Assembly: GCF_030271835.1 (NCBI RefSeq)
Contig: NZ_CP127389.1
Coordinates: 1-64,000, forward strand
Source of the DNA: Proteus appendicitidis
GTDB taxonomy: Bacteria; Pseudomonadota; Gammaproteobacteria; Enterobacterales; Enterobacteriaceae
Direction: 5' to 3'
Length of the DNA stretch: 64,000 nt
Each line of letters opens with the position of its first letter. The first letter of the stretch is position 1. A program made the position numbers and the translations under genes. Below, one piece after another: positions 33,529-43,289 of this stretch. The notes below the pieces were generated by a model. The model saw only the letters and a program-made list of their open reading frames with translations. It was not told where the DNA came from and ran no database searches.

Positions 33529-34595
33529 TAAGATAAATGCCTTATAGCTGTGTTGTAAACCACATCAACCGGAATAGCGGAAAGATAACGTTGTTGGGTA
33601 TCTGTTTTTATATGATCTGGGTGTGGAATATCGTCATAATTGCCTGCCCATATTGTTTCACCTACCGCTTGCCAAGGGTGCCAATGTTCAAGTTTAGAAG
33701 GGCCAAAAAGAGCAACTAAAGGTGTTTTTAATGCGGCAGCCATATGCATTGCGACAGAATCCACACCAATAAAAAGCCCTGCATTATCAATTAATACCGC
33801 AAGTTGAGATAAAGATGTTTGTCCGGCTAAAACCGTTATCACTTCTTTGTTTGGGCAGTGTGCCAAAATAGTTTGTATCATCTCTAATTCTTTTGCTTCT
33901 GGGCCAGAAGTTAAAACTACGGAATAATGATTTTGCTGGAGCTTTGTAATTAAAGTCGCCATTTTATCTTCATCCCAGCATTTGAAAAACCAGCGAGAGG
34001 TTGGTTGTATAACGATATAGTTTTCAGGGAGATGATATTTTCCAATAGTCTCTGCTAACCACTGTTTATCTGCTTCGCTATAAGCCATCATTACATCTGA
34101 AATGATAGGAATATTAAGTGGAGCAAGGATACTCAGATTTTGTTCAACGGTGTGTAGTTGTCCATGATCTGCCGTAGAGACAATTACATTATGACATTTT
34201 TGCCAAAATTGGCTGCCTTTACGCTTTTCAAATTCAAAGCCTAAACGTATTTTTGCTTTGGTAAGTAGAGCAAAAATGGCCGCTTTCCATTGATCAGCTA
34301 AATTTACTACTAAGTCGTACTGCTGTTTTTGCAATGTTCGACCAAGCTCCCACTCTTTTTTTAATCGGGTCAATTTACCTTGATGTTTCCAATTACGATC
34401 AAGATAAAAAATATTATTGATGAATGGGTTGTGCTCAAGCATAGGTAATGTTTCTTTGTATAATAAAACATCAATCGTTGCATTAGGATAAGCTGATTTT
34501 AATGAGCATATAACGGGCGTCGTTAATAACATATCTCCATGATGTTGGAGTTTAATAACCAGTATTCTATTAAATGATTGATTTATATTAGTCAT
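33528..34595 (-). CDS. waaQ: LPS heptosyltransferase III WaaQ
   Basis: The 355-residue family 9 enzyme has RILVIKLQHHGDMLLTTPVICSLKSAYP, PTSRWFFKCWDEDKMATLI (a WaaQ-like stretch) and LFIGVDSVAMHMAAALKTPLVALFGPSKLEHWHPW. WaaQ adds the side-branch heptose to heptose II. It is first gene of the waaQ-wabG-wabH operon, with a 159-base divergent control region shared with wabN. Confidence 0.9.
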   Translation of the reverse strand: MTNINQSFNRILVIKLQHHGDMLLTTPVICSLKSAYPNATIDVLLYKETLPMLEHNPFINNIFYLDRNWKHQGKLTRLKKEWELGRTLQKQQYDLVVNLADQWKAAIFALLTKAKIRLGFEFEKRKGSQFWQKCHNVIVSTADHGQLHTVEQNLSILAPLNIPIISDVMMAYSEADKQWLAETIGKYHLPENYIVIQPTSRWFFKCWDEDKMATLITKLQQNHYSVVLTSGPEAKELEMIQTILAHCPNKEVITVLAGQTSLSQLAVLIDNAGLFIGVDSVAMHMAAALKTPLVALFGPSKLEHWHPWQAVGETIWAGNYDDIPHPDHIKTDTQQRYLSAIPVDVVYNTAIRHLS

Positions 34596-34754
34596 AATTA
34601 CTTTAGCTTTAGTGAGATACTCTAATTGTAAACAAAACAGCCAAAAGCATCCATAAAACCTAATTTATATTGATTGAATTGATGTTTTACACTGCATGCC
34701 ATAGTATTAAATATAAATTTATTAGCCTATTATCCATTAATTGGCAGGGTATGC

Positions 34755-35717
34755 ATGAAAAAACCAGCATTTATTATCACATTAGATACCGAAGGCGATA
34801 ATCTTTGGGAAAATGAATGTGATATCACGACTAAAAATACGCACTTTCTACCCCGTTTTCAGCAACTTTGCGAGCATTTTCATTTTAAACCCGTTTGGTT
34901 AACAAACTATGAAATGGTAATGGATGATGCTTATATTGAGTTTGCTCGTGATGTTATTGCTCGTAATACGGGCGAAATTGGTATGCACTTGCATGCATGG
35001 AATAGCCCACCACTCGTGCCTTTAACCAATAATGATTTACATCATCAGCCTTATTTAATTGAATACCCTAAAGATCAAATGCGAGAAAAAATCGCGTTAA
35101 TGACCCACTTGCTAGAAGATAAACTACAAACAAAAATGTTAAGTCATCGAGCTGGTCGTTGGGCATTTAATGAGATTTATGCACAGCTTTTAGTTGAATT
35201 TGGTTATCAAGTTGATTGTTCTGTAACACCTAAAGTGGATTGGCGTTTTACTAAAGGTGATCCCGCGCAATCAGGTGGAACAAATTACACTGATTTTCCA
35301 AGTCATGCTTACTTTATGGATCTAGAGGATATTACTAAAGTAGGAAATTCAACGTTGCTAGAAGTGCCGATGAGCATTCAATATAAGCACTCACCTTTAA
35401 TGAACAAATTTAAGCAAGGTTATGACAAATTAAGAGGTAAGCAACGAGCGCCTTCAGTAAATTGGTTACGCCCTAAAGGTGGTAATGCACAGCAAATGAT
35501 TGACGTTGCTGAAAAATCATTAGCTCAAGGTCACTCTCATATTGAATTTATGCTGCACTCATCAGAATTTATGCCGGGTGGTAGTCCCACATTCCGCACA
35601 GAAAAAGATATTGAAGGGCTATATAACGATTTGGAAACGCTATTTAGTTTCTTAAAAGATAAAGTGCAGGGCATGACGTTGGCTGAGTATTATCAAAGTA
35701 AGGTGCAGGCAAAATAA
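34755..35717 (+). CDS. wabN: Polysaccharide deacetylase-like protein, probable WabN
   Basis: The 320-residue protein is of the NodB-like deacetylase superfamily: ITLDTEGDNLW (catalytic Asp and metal-binding Asp), GEIGMHLHAW (HxxxH-like metal ligands), LSHRAGRWAFN and a late HSSEF. No signal peptide is present, so it acts in the cytoplasm. In Klebsiella, WabN deacetylates the core GlcNAc added by WabH to glucosamine. The neighbouring wabG/wabH support this. It is 1 base from the next gene. Confidence 0.8.
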   Translation: MKKPAFIITLDTEGDNLWENECDITTKNTHFLPRFQQLCEHFHFKPVWLTNYEMVMDDAYIEFARDVIARNTGEIGMHLHAWNSPPLVPLTNNDLHHQPYLIEYPKDQMREKIALMTHLLEDKLQTKMLSHRAGRWAFNEIYAQLLVEFGYQVDCSVTPKVDWRFTKGDPAQSGGTNYTDFPSHAYFMDLEDITKVGNSTLLEVPMSIQYKHSPLMNKFKQGYDKLRGKQRAPSVNWLRPKGGNAQQMIDVAEKSLAQGHSHIEFMLHSSEFMPGGSPTFRTEKDIEGLYNDLETLFSFLKDKVQGMTLAEYYQSKVQAK

Positions 35718-35718
35718 G

Positions 35719-36795
35719 ATGAAGTTGAAAAAATTAAAATGGGTACATAACTTCTTAAATATCTATAACCCACTTTTTGGCAAGATGAAAAAAACGGATA
35801 TGTTTTCATCAGATATTCAATTTAACAGTATTCTTATTTTTTCAACAACAGCGCTGGGGGATTTTATGTTTAATACCCCAGCGATAAGAGCGATCCGTGC
35901 GCATTATCCAGATGCTCATATCACATTAGTTTCGAGTGAGAAAAATAGGTTATTAGTTGAAAACTATGACCAAATAGACAGTGTGATTTATTGGGATAAT
36001 AAAATAAAAAACTTACTTCCTATTGCCTTACAGGCAAAAAAGTATAAGCCTGAATTAGCCGTAATTTTACATTCTCATCTCCCTTATGATGTGCTATTCG
36101 CAGTAATGGCAGGTTGCCAGTATATTTTGCGTAATACTTTTCATGAACTTCCTAAGTGGTTTACAAAATGGATTGTTGCTGATCATAACACCACACCAGT
36201 ACATCTTGTTCAAAGTAAATTAGATCTCGTCAGTCATTTAGGCATCACAAATGTAAGCACTGATATGGAGATCCCTTGTAAGATAAAGTTATTACCAAAA
36301 GTAGAATATAAAGTCATTGGCTTTCAGATGGGGACGTCAACGCCAGAACGGAGATGGGCTGTCTCTCATTTTGTCGAGTTAGCTCAACAATTAATTAACA
36401 GTGATAATTCATTGATAATTAAATTAATTGGAGCACCTCATGAGCAAAATTTATCTGATGAGTTTTTCAAATTACTTCCTGTTAATTATCACAAAAATAT
36501 AGAAAACTTAGTAGGTAAAACATCATTACCTGACCTATTAAGCCATATCAATATGATGAACGTATTAGTGACTGGTGATACAGGACCTTTACATCTAGCG
36601 ATTACATTAAAACGACCAACAGTGAGTTTATTTGTCACCGCAAATCCTTGTTCAACAGGTCCTTATCAAGATCTTGAGCTACATACCGTCATTAAGAAAG
36701 AGCCTCTCTGTTGTGAAACTCCAGAGCTGATCATGGATGTAATTACGGTTGATGAAGTCTTTAATGCGGTAAATAAAACCCTAAAAAGCGAATAA
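35719..36795 (+). CDS. Family 9 glycosyltransferase, probable core heptosyltransferase
   Basis: The 358-residue protein has SILIFSTTALGDFMFNTPAIRAIRAHYPDAH near residue 35, GFQMGTSTPERRWAVSHFVELA, and LVTGDTGPLHLAITLKRPTVSLF, all family 9 landmarks. It directly follows wabN. Proteus mirabilis core carries extra heptosyltransferases named WamA and WamC, and this could be one of them; I cannot tell which. Its stop lies inside the loop of a terminator hairpin. Confidence 0.82.
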   Translation: MKLKKLKWVHNFLNIYNPLFGKMKKTDMFSSDIQFNSILIFSTTALGDFMFNTPAIRAIRAHYPDAHITLVSSEKNRLLVENYDQIDSVIYWDNKIKNLLPIALQAKKYKPELAVILHSHLPYDVLFAVMAGCQYILRNTFHELPKWFTKWIVADHNTTPVHLVQSKLDLVSHLGITNVSTDMEIPCKIKLLPKVEYKVIGFQMGTSTPERRWAVSHFVELAQQLINSDNSLIIKLIGAPHEQNLSDEFFKLLPVNYHKNIENLVGKTSLPDLLSHINMMNVLVTGDTGPLHLAITLKRPTVSLFVTANPCSTGPYQDLELHTVIKKEPLCCETPELIMDVITVDEVFNAVNKTLKSE

Positions 36796-36808
36796 CCTTT
36801 TAGGGTTT
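36776..36808. terminator. Bidirectional terminator between convergent LPS genes
   Basis: AAACCCTAAAA and TTTTAGGGTTT form a perfect 11-bp stem. The loop contains the stop region of the family 9 gene and the element lies 6 bases before the waaC stop on the other strand. The A/T ends serve both directions. Confidence 0.65.
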
Positions 36809-36814
36809 ATAAGA

Positions 36815-37774
36815 CTACATATCAAGAAGGCTAAATATTTGCTGTGGTTTTATCTCCCCAATATCCCCACCATCCGCTTTTATAGCGGTTTGTGCCTTAC
36901 CGTAACCGCCAATTAAACCGGGATCGGTAGGGCCAAATAAGGTGATATTCGGTTTATCTAAGGCTGCGGTTAAGTGGCTTAACCCTGTATCCACAGAAAC
37001 CACAGTTTTTGCACCCGCAATCACTTGAGCAACCTCCGCGAGCGACATTTTTGGCAACACATCAACATAGTCAAAATCTTTGGCTAGGCGGATAGCGCGT
37101 TGATGTTCATGCTCTGCGCCCCAAGGTAACTTAATGCGCAATCCTGAATCAGCAAGTAGGGCGATTAATTCTCGCCAATGAGATTCTGGCCAGTGTTTTT
37201 CATCACGAGTTGTTGCGTGTAAGAATACCAAATAAGGGCGTTCATCAAAGGATGGAAGAGAGAGAAAATGCTGTGCAATCCCATAATCACCTTGAGATTG
37301 TGGAATGGGGTAATTTAAGCTTAAGGCAAACAGCTGGCGAATTCGCTCAACGGCGTGCATTTTTTTACTAACATCGTGGCGAATATCGTAGAAAAAACTG
37401 GCTAAAGGTTCACGGGCGCTTTGACGAGAATAACCGTGTTTAGTGCCTTTGGCGTATCGAGTTACCAAAAATGCACTTTTTAGTAAACCTTGTGCATCAA
37501 TAACCGCATCGTAATGATGTGTTTGGATCGTTTGACGAAATTGCGCACGCTCAGCACGAATAGGTGCACTAAACCAATTTTTACGCCAACGGCGTATTGC
37601 CACTGGAATAACGGTATCAACAGCTTGGTGCCAGCTTGGAATTTGTGCAAAACCTTCTTCAACAGCCCAGTCAAAACGGATATCAGGATATACATTTATT
37701 GCATCAGTTAATGCTGGCAAGGTGTGTAAAACATCCCCCATGGAAGAGGTTTTAACAATTAATACCCGCTTCAC
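36815..37774 (-). CDS. waaC: LPS heptosyltransferase I WaaC
   Basis: The 319-residue family 9 enzyme starts MKRVLIVKTSSMGDVLHTLPALTDA, has LHATTRDEKHWPESHWRELI and VVSVDTGLSHLTAALDKPNITLFGPTDPGLIGGYG. These are diagnostic for WaaC, which adds the first L-glycero-D-manno-heptose to Kdo. It overlaps waaF by 4 bases in the hldD-waaF-waaC operon. Confidence 0.96.
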   Translation of the reverse strand: MKRVLIVKTSSMGDVLHTLPALTDAINVYPDIRFDWAVEEGFAQIPSWHQAVDTVIPVAIRRWRKNWFSAPIRAERAQFRQTIQTHHYDAVIDAQGLLKSAFLVTRYAKGTKHGYSRQSAREPLASFFYDIRHDVSKKMHAVERIRQLFALSLNYPIPQSQGDYGIAQHFLSLPSFDERPYLVFLHATTRDEKHWPESHWRELIALLADSGLRIKLPWGAEHEHQRAIRLAKDFDYVDVLPKMSLAEVAQVIAGAKTVVSVDTGLSHLTAALDKPNITLFGPTDPGLIGGYGKAQTAIKADGGDIGEIKPQQIFSLLDM

Positions 37775-38823
37775 GCAGATGGCTCCGTTGACAGTAAATT
37801 TTCTAATTCAGCAAAAACCTTCTCTGGCTGAATATCAATTAAGCTTTGGTGATAGCCTTGCTCCGCATCCCCTTTACGCACTTTGTGATAACCGGTAATT
37901 AAACGGATCACTCGTGCTTTGTGGGATAACGGTGGCGTAAAATCAGGGCTACTTGGACCATAAAGAGCGACTAATGGGCGCTCTAAGGCGGCTGCCACAT
38001 GCATTAAACCAGAATCGTTGCTGATGATGGCTTTACAAGATGCAATCAAATTAACCGCTTGTTCAAGACTGGTTTCACCAGCCAGATTAAAACAGGCTTC
38101 GCGGGCTTCTGGCGTTAAGGCTTGTTTTATCTCTTCACCGGCTTCTTTATCTTTTTGAGAGCCAAAAAGGAAAATCTGATAACCCTGCTCAGCAATTAAT
38201 TTTTGTGCTAAAGCCGCATAATGATAATGAGGCCAACGTTTTGCAGGGCCAAATTCGGCACCGGGGCAAAAACCAATGGCAGGGCGCTGTGTCGATAATG
38301 AAAATTGAGCTAATGTGGTAGAAATATCATTTTCAGTAACTGATAACTTAGGCCAAAGCAAAGGTTGAGGTAAATCTGTCGCTTTTTGGACTTTTTGCTT
38401 GTCATAAGCCAAAGCCACATAGCGTTCAACCATTAAAGGAAATGCGTTTTTATCTAAAGGGCGTAAATCATTTAATAAGCCGTAACGCATTTCGCCACGC
38501 CAGCCTGTACGCTTAGGAATATCTGCAAAGAAAGGGACTAATGCAGATTTAAACGAGTTAGGTAATACATAAGCGTGCGTGTAACCATTCTCTCTTAATT
38601 GTTTTCCTAAACGACGGCGTTCACCAATCGCTAACGCACCATGACCTAGTGGCATAGGAATGGCATTATCAACTTCTGGCATTTTTTCGAGTAATGGACG
38701 GCACCATGCTGGTGCCATCACATCAATGGTTGCCGCAGGATGTAATGCTTTCAATGTACGATAAAGACTTTGAGACATCATCATGTCCCCGACCCATGAA
38801 GGTCCTACCACAAAGATTTTCAT
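37771..38823 (-). CDS. waaF: LPS heptosyltransferase II WaaF
   Basis: The 350-residue protein starts MKIFVVGPSWVGDMMMSQSLYRTL and contains FCPGAEFGPAKRWPHYHYA and AIISNDSGLMHVAAALERPLVALYGPSSPDFTPPL, as in WaaF, which adds heptose II to heptose I. It lies 9 bases after hldD. Confidence 0.97.
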   Translation of the reverse strand: MKIFVVGPSWVGDMMMSQSLYRTLKALHPAATIDVMAPAWCRPLLEKMPEVDNAIPMPLGHGALAIGERRRLGKQLRENGYTHAYVLPNSFKSALVPFFADIPKRTGWRGEMRYGLLNDLRPLDKNAFPLMVERYVALAYDKQKVQKATDLPQPLLWPKLSVTENDISTTLAQFSLSTQRPAIGFCPGAEFGPAKRWPHYHYAALAQKLIAEQGYQIFLFGSQKDKEAGEEIKQALTPEAREACFNLAGETSLEQAVNLIASCKAIISNDSGLMHVAAALERPLVALYGPSSPDFTPPLSHKARVIRLITGYHKVRKGDAEQGYHQSLIDIQPEKVFAELENLLSTEPSA

Positions 38824-38832
38824 AAACAGCGA

Positions 38833-39771
38833 TTATTTACCTTGATTTAACCATTGCATATAAAGCTCGACGCCTTCGGCAACCGTTTTAAATGGTGCGG
38901 TATAACCTGCTTTACGTAAGTTTGTGAGATCTGCTTGTGTAAAGGCTTGATAGCGACCTTTCAATTTTTCTGGGAACTCAATATGTTCGATAGAGAGATC
39001 TTTATCTTTATGATGTGCAATAACGGCATCAGCAACAGCTTGGAATGATTCAGCACGACCTGTACCACAGTTAAAAATTCCCGATACATTATTACGCCAG
39101 AACCATAAATTAACCGCAGCCACGTCACCGACATAAATAAAGTCACGTTGGAAGGTTTCGCTGCCTTCAAATAATTTTGGATTTTGACCAGCATTTACTT
39201 GGTTATTTAAATGGAATGCCACACTTGCCATACCGCCTTTATGTCCTTCACGAGGGCCATAAACATTAAAATAACGGAAGCCACAAATCATCGAATCTGC
39301 TTCAGGTAAAATTTGGCGCACATATTCATCGAATAAGAATTTTGAATAACCGTAGACATTTAAAGGTGCTTCGTATTTTCTATCTTCGATAAAATTATCA
39401 GTACGACCGCCATAAGTGGCAGCAGAAGAGGCATATAAGAAAGGAATTTTACGCTCAAGGCAAAAATGGAGTAGCTCTTTAGAATATTGATAGTTGTTAT
39501 CCATCATATATTTGCCATCCCACTCGGTGGTAGAAGAGCAAGCACCTTCATGGAAAACCGCATCAATATCACCAAAATCATCACCAGCAACAATGCTGGC
39601 AATAAAATCTTCTTTATCCATGTAATCGGTAATATTTAGATCGACCAAATTCACGAACTTGGTGCCATCTTTAAGGTTATCAACAACTAAAATATCAGTA
39701 TAACCTTCATCATTTAATGCTTTAACAATATTGCTGCCGATAAAACCTGCACCGCCCGTGACGATAATCAT
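38833..39771 (-). CDS. hldD: ADP-L-glycero-D-manno-heptose 6-epimerase
   Basis: HldD (RfaD) epimerises ADP-D,D-heptose to the L,D form used by WaaC/WaaF. The 312-residue short-chain dehydrogenase-fold protein has the NADP loop [18 protein letters not shown], the YxxxK catalytic pair in [14 protein letters not shown], and [23 protein letters not shown]. It heads hldD-waaF-waaC and is divergent from kbl. Confidence 0.98.
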   Translation of the reverse strand: MIIVTGGAGFIGSNIVKALNDEGYTDILVVDNLKDGTKFVNLVDLNITDYMDKEDFIASIVAGDDFGDIDAVFHEGACSSTTEWDGKYMMDNNYQYSKELLHFCLERKIPFLYASSAATYGGRTDNFIEDRKYEAPLNVYGYSKFLFDEYVRQILPEADSMICGFRYFNVYGPREGHKGGMASVAFHLNNQVNAGQNPKLFEGSETFQRDFIYVGDVAAVNLWFWRNNVSGIFNCGTGRAESFQAVADAVIAHHKDKDLSIEHIEFPEKLKGRYQAFTQADLTNLRKAGYTAPFKTVAEGVELYMQWLNQGK

Positions 39772-40041
39772 GTGGCTACCCCTTCATATAAAAATCTAAA
39801 AATTAGCTCTAGGTCTATAATAACACTGAACAGCGTTAACGGTAGTATTCATCACGGAATAACAGGCTGAAATTCTCGAAAAACACAGTGTGTATTAGTG
39901 ATCTTAATTACATAAATAACATTATTTATTTACATTTGTCGTTTTTAATAGAACAAAGGAATAGAATAAGAAACAATAACGGCTACATTATAATCAAAAA
40001 TGTATGTTACCTCTTTTCGCCCTGCAGTCTTAGGAGAAAGT

Positions 40042-41241
40042 ATGTCTACCCACTCTTTCTATCAACAAATTAATCAACAACTCGAACAAACTCGTCAAGA
40101 TGGCCTCTTTAAAAATGAGCGCATCATCACTTCTTCACAAAGCGCAGATATTGCTGTTGCTGATGGAAGCCATGTTATTAACTTCTGTGCTAATAACTAT
40201 CTCGGTTTAGCCAATCATCCCAAACTGATTGAAGCGGCAAAAGCAGGAATGGATAGCCATGGTTTTGGTATGGCGTCTGTGCGTTTTATTTGTGGTACTC
40301 AAGATTCACATAAAGTATTAGAAAATAAAATTGCTGAATTTTTAGGTATGGAAGATGCCATTTTGTATTCATCTTGCTTTGATGCCAATGGTGGATTATT
40401 TGAAACATTAATGGGGCCGGAAGATGCGATTATTTCTGATGCCTTAAATCATGCTTCTATTATTGATGGTGTACGTTTATGTAAAGCAAAACGCTATCGC
40501 TACGCGAATAACAATATGGCTGAACTGCGTACACAACTTGAAAAAGCCAAAGCAGAGAATGCTCGCCATATTATGATCGCCACTGATGGCGTATTTTCTA
40601 TGGATGGTGTGATTGCCGATCTCAAATCTATCTGTGATTTAGCGGATGAATTCGGTGCATTAGTGATGGTCGATGATTCGCATGCCGTGGGTTTTGTGGG
40701 TGAACAAGGTCGCGGAACTCATGAGTATTGTGATGTGATGGACAGAATCGACATTATCACGGGCACTTTAGGTAAAGCATTAGGCGGTGCATCGGGTGGT
40801 TATACCGCTGCACGTAAAGAAGTGGTTGAGTGGTTACGTCAGCGTTCTCGTCCTTATTTATTCTCTAACTCGTTAGCGCCTGCGATTGTTTCTGCTTCTA
40901 TTGCTGTTTTAGATATGCTGAAAACCGGTGATGAAATACGCGCTCGTTTATGGCGTAACGCTTCGCTTTTCCGTGAAAAAATGAGTGCAGCGGGTTTTAC
41001 ATTGGCTGGTGCGGATCACGCTATTATTCCGGTGATGTTAGGCGATGCGAAATTAGCCCAAGAGTTTGCAACACGCTTACTTGATGAAGGGATTTATGTC
41101 ACTGGGTTCTTCTATCCTGTTGTACCTCAAGGGCAAGCACGTATTCGTACACAAATGTCAGCAGCACACACAACTGAACAAATTGAGCGTGCAGTGGCAG
41201 CATTTATCAAAATTGGCAAAGAACTTAATGTGATTGCATAA
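40042..41241 (+). CDS. kbl: 2-amino-3-ketobutyrate CoA ligase
   Basis: Kbl (glycine C-acetyltransferase) is a PLP enzyme that splits 2-amino-3-ketobutyrate with CoA into glycine and acetyl-CoA, the second step of threonine breakdown. The 399-residue protein has [43 protein letters not shown] and [13 protein letters not shown] with the Schiff-base Lys. The start at 40042 is preceded by TAGGAGA; the frame open 42 bases upstream is not conserved. It is followed by tdh. Confidence 0.97.
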   Translation: MSTHSFYQQINQQLEQTRQDGLFKNERIITSSQSADIAVADGSHVINFCANNYLGLANHPKLIEAAKAGMDSHGFGMASVRFICGTQDSHKVLENKIAEFLGMEDAILYSSCFDANGGLFETLMGPEDAIISDALNHASIIDGVRLCKAKRYRYANNNMAELRTQLEKAKAENARHIMIATDGVFSMDGVIADLKSICDLADEFGALVMVDDSHAVGFVGEQGRGTHEYCDVMDRIDIITGTLGKALGGASGGYTAARKEVVEWLRQRSRPYLFSNSLAPAIVSASIAVLDMLKTGDEIRARLWRNASLFREKMSAAGFTLAGADHAIIPVMLGDAKLAQEFATRLLDEGIYVTGFFYPVVPQGQARIRTQMSAAHTTEQIERAVAAFIKIGKELNVIA

Positions 41242-41250
41242 GGTTACTCT

Positions 41251-42276
41251 ATGAAAGCATTGTCAAAATTAAAAGCACAAGAAGGTATTTGGATGACTGA
41301 TGTTCCAGTACCTGAACTTGGTCATAACGATGTGATGATCAAAATTCGTAAAACAGCAATTTGTGGCACTGATGTTCATATTTATAACTGGGATGAGTGG
41401 TCACAAAAAACAATTCCTGTTCCTATGGTTGTGGGTCATGAATATATCGGCGAAATTGTTGCGATAGGACAAGAAGTGAAAGGTTTTAATATTGGTGATC
41501 GCGTTTCTGGTGAAGGGCATATCACTTGTGGTCATTGTCGTAATTGTCGTGGTGGTCGTACGCATTTATGCCGTAATACCATTGGAGTGGGTGTAAATCG
41601 CCCAGGCTGTTTTGCTGAATATCTGGTTATCCCTGCCTTTAATGCCTTTAAAATCCCAGACAATATTCCTGATGAATTAGCCGCTATTTTTGACCCATTT
41701 GGTAATGCTGTTCATACCGCGTTATCTTTTGATTTAGTGGGTGAAGATGTGCTGGTTTCTGGTGCTGGTCCCATTGGGATTATGGCTGCGGCAATCTGTA
41801 AACATGTGGGTGCGCGCCATGTGGTGATCACGGATGTTAATGAATATCGCCTTGATCTCGCGAAAAAAATGGGAGTAACCAGAGCTGTAAATGTTAGCAA
41901 AGAAAACCTAATCGATGTGATGAAAGAATTGGGTATGATCGAAGGTTTTGATGTGGGATTAGAAATGTCAGGCGCACCTCCTGCGTTTCGTACCATGCTT
42001 AATACCATGAATCATGGCGGTCGTATTGCGCTTTTAGGTATTCCACCTTCTGATATGGCAATTGATTGGGGACAAGTTATCTTTAAGGGCTTGTTTATTA
42101 AAGGTATCTACGGTCGTGAGATGTTCGAAACATGGTACAAGATGGCGACACTTATTCAATCTGGTCTTGATCTCTCTCCGATTATTACGCATCAATTCCC
42201 AATTGATGAGTTCCAAAAAGGCTTTGATATCATGCGCTCAGGTCAATCAGGTAAAGTGATTTTAGATTGGCAGTGA
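41251..42276 (+). CDS. tdh: L-threonine 3-dehydrogenase
   Basis: Tdh is the zinc- and NAD-dependent enzyme that converts threonine to 2-amino-3-ketobutyrate. The 341-residue MDR protein has the catalytic zinc site around [14 protein letters not shown] and GHEYIGEI, the structural zinc site [15 protein letters not shown], and the NAD loop [14 protein letters not shown]. It lies 9 bases after kbl, forming the kbl-tdh operon. Confidence 0.98.
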   Translation: MKALSKLKAQEGIWMTDVPVPELGHNDVMIKIRKTAICGTDVHIYNWDEWSQKTIPVPMVVGHEYIGEIVAIGQEVKGFNIGDRVSGEGHITCGHCRNCRGGRTHLCRNTIGVGVNRPGCFAEYLVIPAFNAFKIPDNIPDELAAIFDPFGNAVHTALSFDLVGEDVLVSGAGPIGIMAAAICKHVGARHVVITDVNEYRLDLAKKMGVTRAVNVSKENLIDVMKELGMIEGFDVGLEMSGAPPAFRTMLNTMNHGGRIALLGIPPSDMAIDWGQVIFKGLFIKGIYGREMFETWYKMATLIQSGLDLSPIITHQFPIDEFQKGFDIMRSGQSGKVILDWQ

Positions 42277-42293
42277 TAGGTAACAACTAAGCC

Positions 42294-42321
42294 AAAAAAG
42301 AGCCTTAAAAGGCTCTTTTTT
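42294..42321. terminator. Bidirectional terminator between tdh and yibQ
   Basis: AAAAAAGAGCC-TTAA-AAGGCTCTTTTTT is a GC-containing stem with A and T tracts on both sides, between the convergent tdh and yibQ stops. Confidence 0.88.
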
Positions 42322-42327
42322 GTTGCA

Positions 42328-43287
42328 TTATTTTTCAACTTCGCCGATTTCCTTTGGCGTAGGCGGTATTTTCTTTTTTTCTGAGGAGCTAAACCCGCTT
42401 GATAAGGTATTAATCAACGTGCTTTTTTTCATCGAAATAATGGCTTCTTGTGCGGGTTTTAACCAAGACGCAGGTTTTGGCTCTTGTGGCTGTTCTGTTG
42501 GTGGTGTGACTTTGGGTGGTTCTGGTTGTATTGGTTTTTCTGTCTGTGGTTTTAATAGAGCACTCGGTGCAACCAGTTGAATATCCGCAGGCAATAAAGG
42601 CAACTGTTGCTGTAATGCTCTAACGGTTGAAGGGTGAGGGTGCCCAATCGCAATTGCCGAGCCATTTTTACGCGCTAAAGCAATCGCACGAGCTAACTGT
42701 TGGCGAGTTTCAGCTTCGGTTTGTACGTTATCTAAGAAAACATGACGGCGTAAAGAGGGAACACCAGCAGCTTTTGCAGCAATCGCAGCTTGAGTATTAC
42801 CAATAGTCACGCTATCTAAAAAATAGATGTTTGAGTGATTAAGGGCTTTAATGACTCTATCCATTGCTTGTCTATCGGATGTCATCGCACTACCCATATG
42901 GTTATTCATACCGACAGCGTAAGGAACATTACTAATAGCATGCTGAATAATGCGGTTAATTTCAGCCTGATCCATAGACGGTTTTAGGGTATCGCGCTCC
43001 AGAGGTTGTTTGCTAATGGGTGCCATTGGCATATGGATCAGAATTTCTCGTCCTTGTGCATGGGCTTTTGTTGCCACTTCTTTACCATGAGGAGAATCAG
43101 GCAAAATGGCGATAGAAACAGCTGTAGGAAGTTGTAAAACTTGGTTATCTTCTTTTTTTCGATAACCAAAATCATCAATCACAATGGCTAATTTGGCTGC
43201 AAATGCGGGAGTACTCACAACCAGGCTTAGCAACATTAAACTGAGTAGAAAAGAGCGCTTGCGTTGTAATGTGCCAAGTAATTTCAA
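42328..43287 (-). CDS. yibQ: Divergent polysaccharide deacetylase-family protein YibQ
   Basis: This exported protein has a signal peptide (KRSFLLSLMLLSLVVSTPAFA) followed by a NodB-like divergent deacetylase domain: KLAIVIDDFGYR, ILIHMPMAP, VGMNNHMGSAMT and AIAIGHPHPST. A Pro-rich C-terminal tail begins near residue 235. TTG at 43287 is chosen because GGAGG stands 5 bases before it; a TTG at 43305 is in frame but has no such site. It overlaps the envC end region and is co-transcribed, as in E. coli. Catalytic activity is unproven for the family. Confidence 0.88.
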   Translation of the reverse strand: MKLLGTLQRKRSFLLSLMLLSLVVSTPAFAAKLAIVIDDFGYRKKEDNQVLQLPTAVSIAILPDSPHGKEVATKAHAQGREILIHMPMAPISKQPLERDTLKPSMDQAEINRIIQHAISNVPYAVGMNNHMGSAMTSDRQAMDRVIKALNHSNIYFLDSVTIGNTQAAIAAKAAGVPSLRRHVFLDNVQTEAETRQQLARAIALARKNGSAIAIGHPHPSTVRALQQQLPLLPADIQLVAPSALLKPQTEKPIQPEPPKVTPPTEQPQEPKPASWLKPAQEAIISMKKSTLINTLSSGFSSSEKKKIPPTPKEIGEVEK

Positions 43288-43289
43288 AC

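Noticed and set aside
39765..39782. GGGGTAGCC upstream of hldD as a second ops/RfaH element
   Set aside because: It lacks the GCGGTAGC core and the JUMPstart context, and lies at the ribosome binding site of hldD, which is not an RfaH-type operon.
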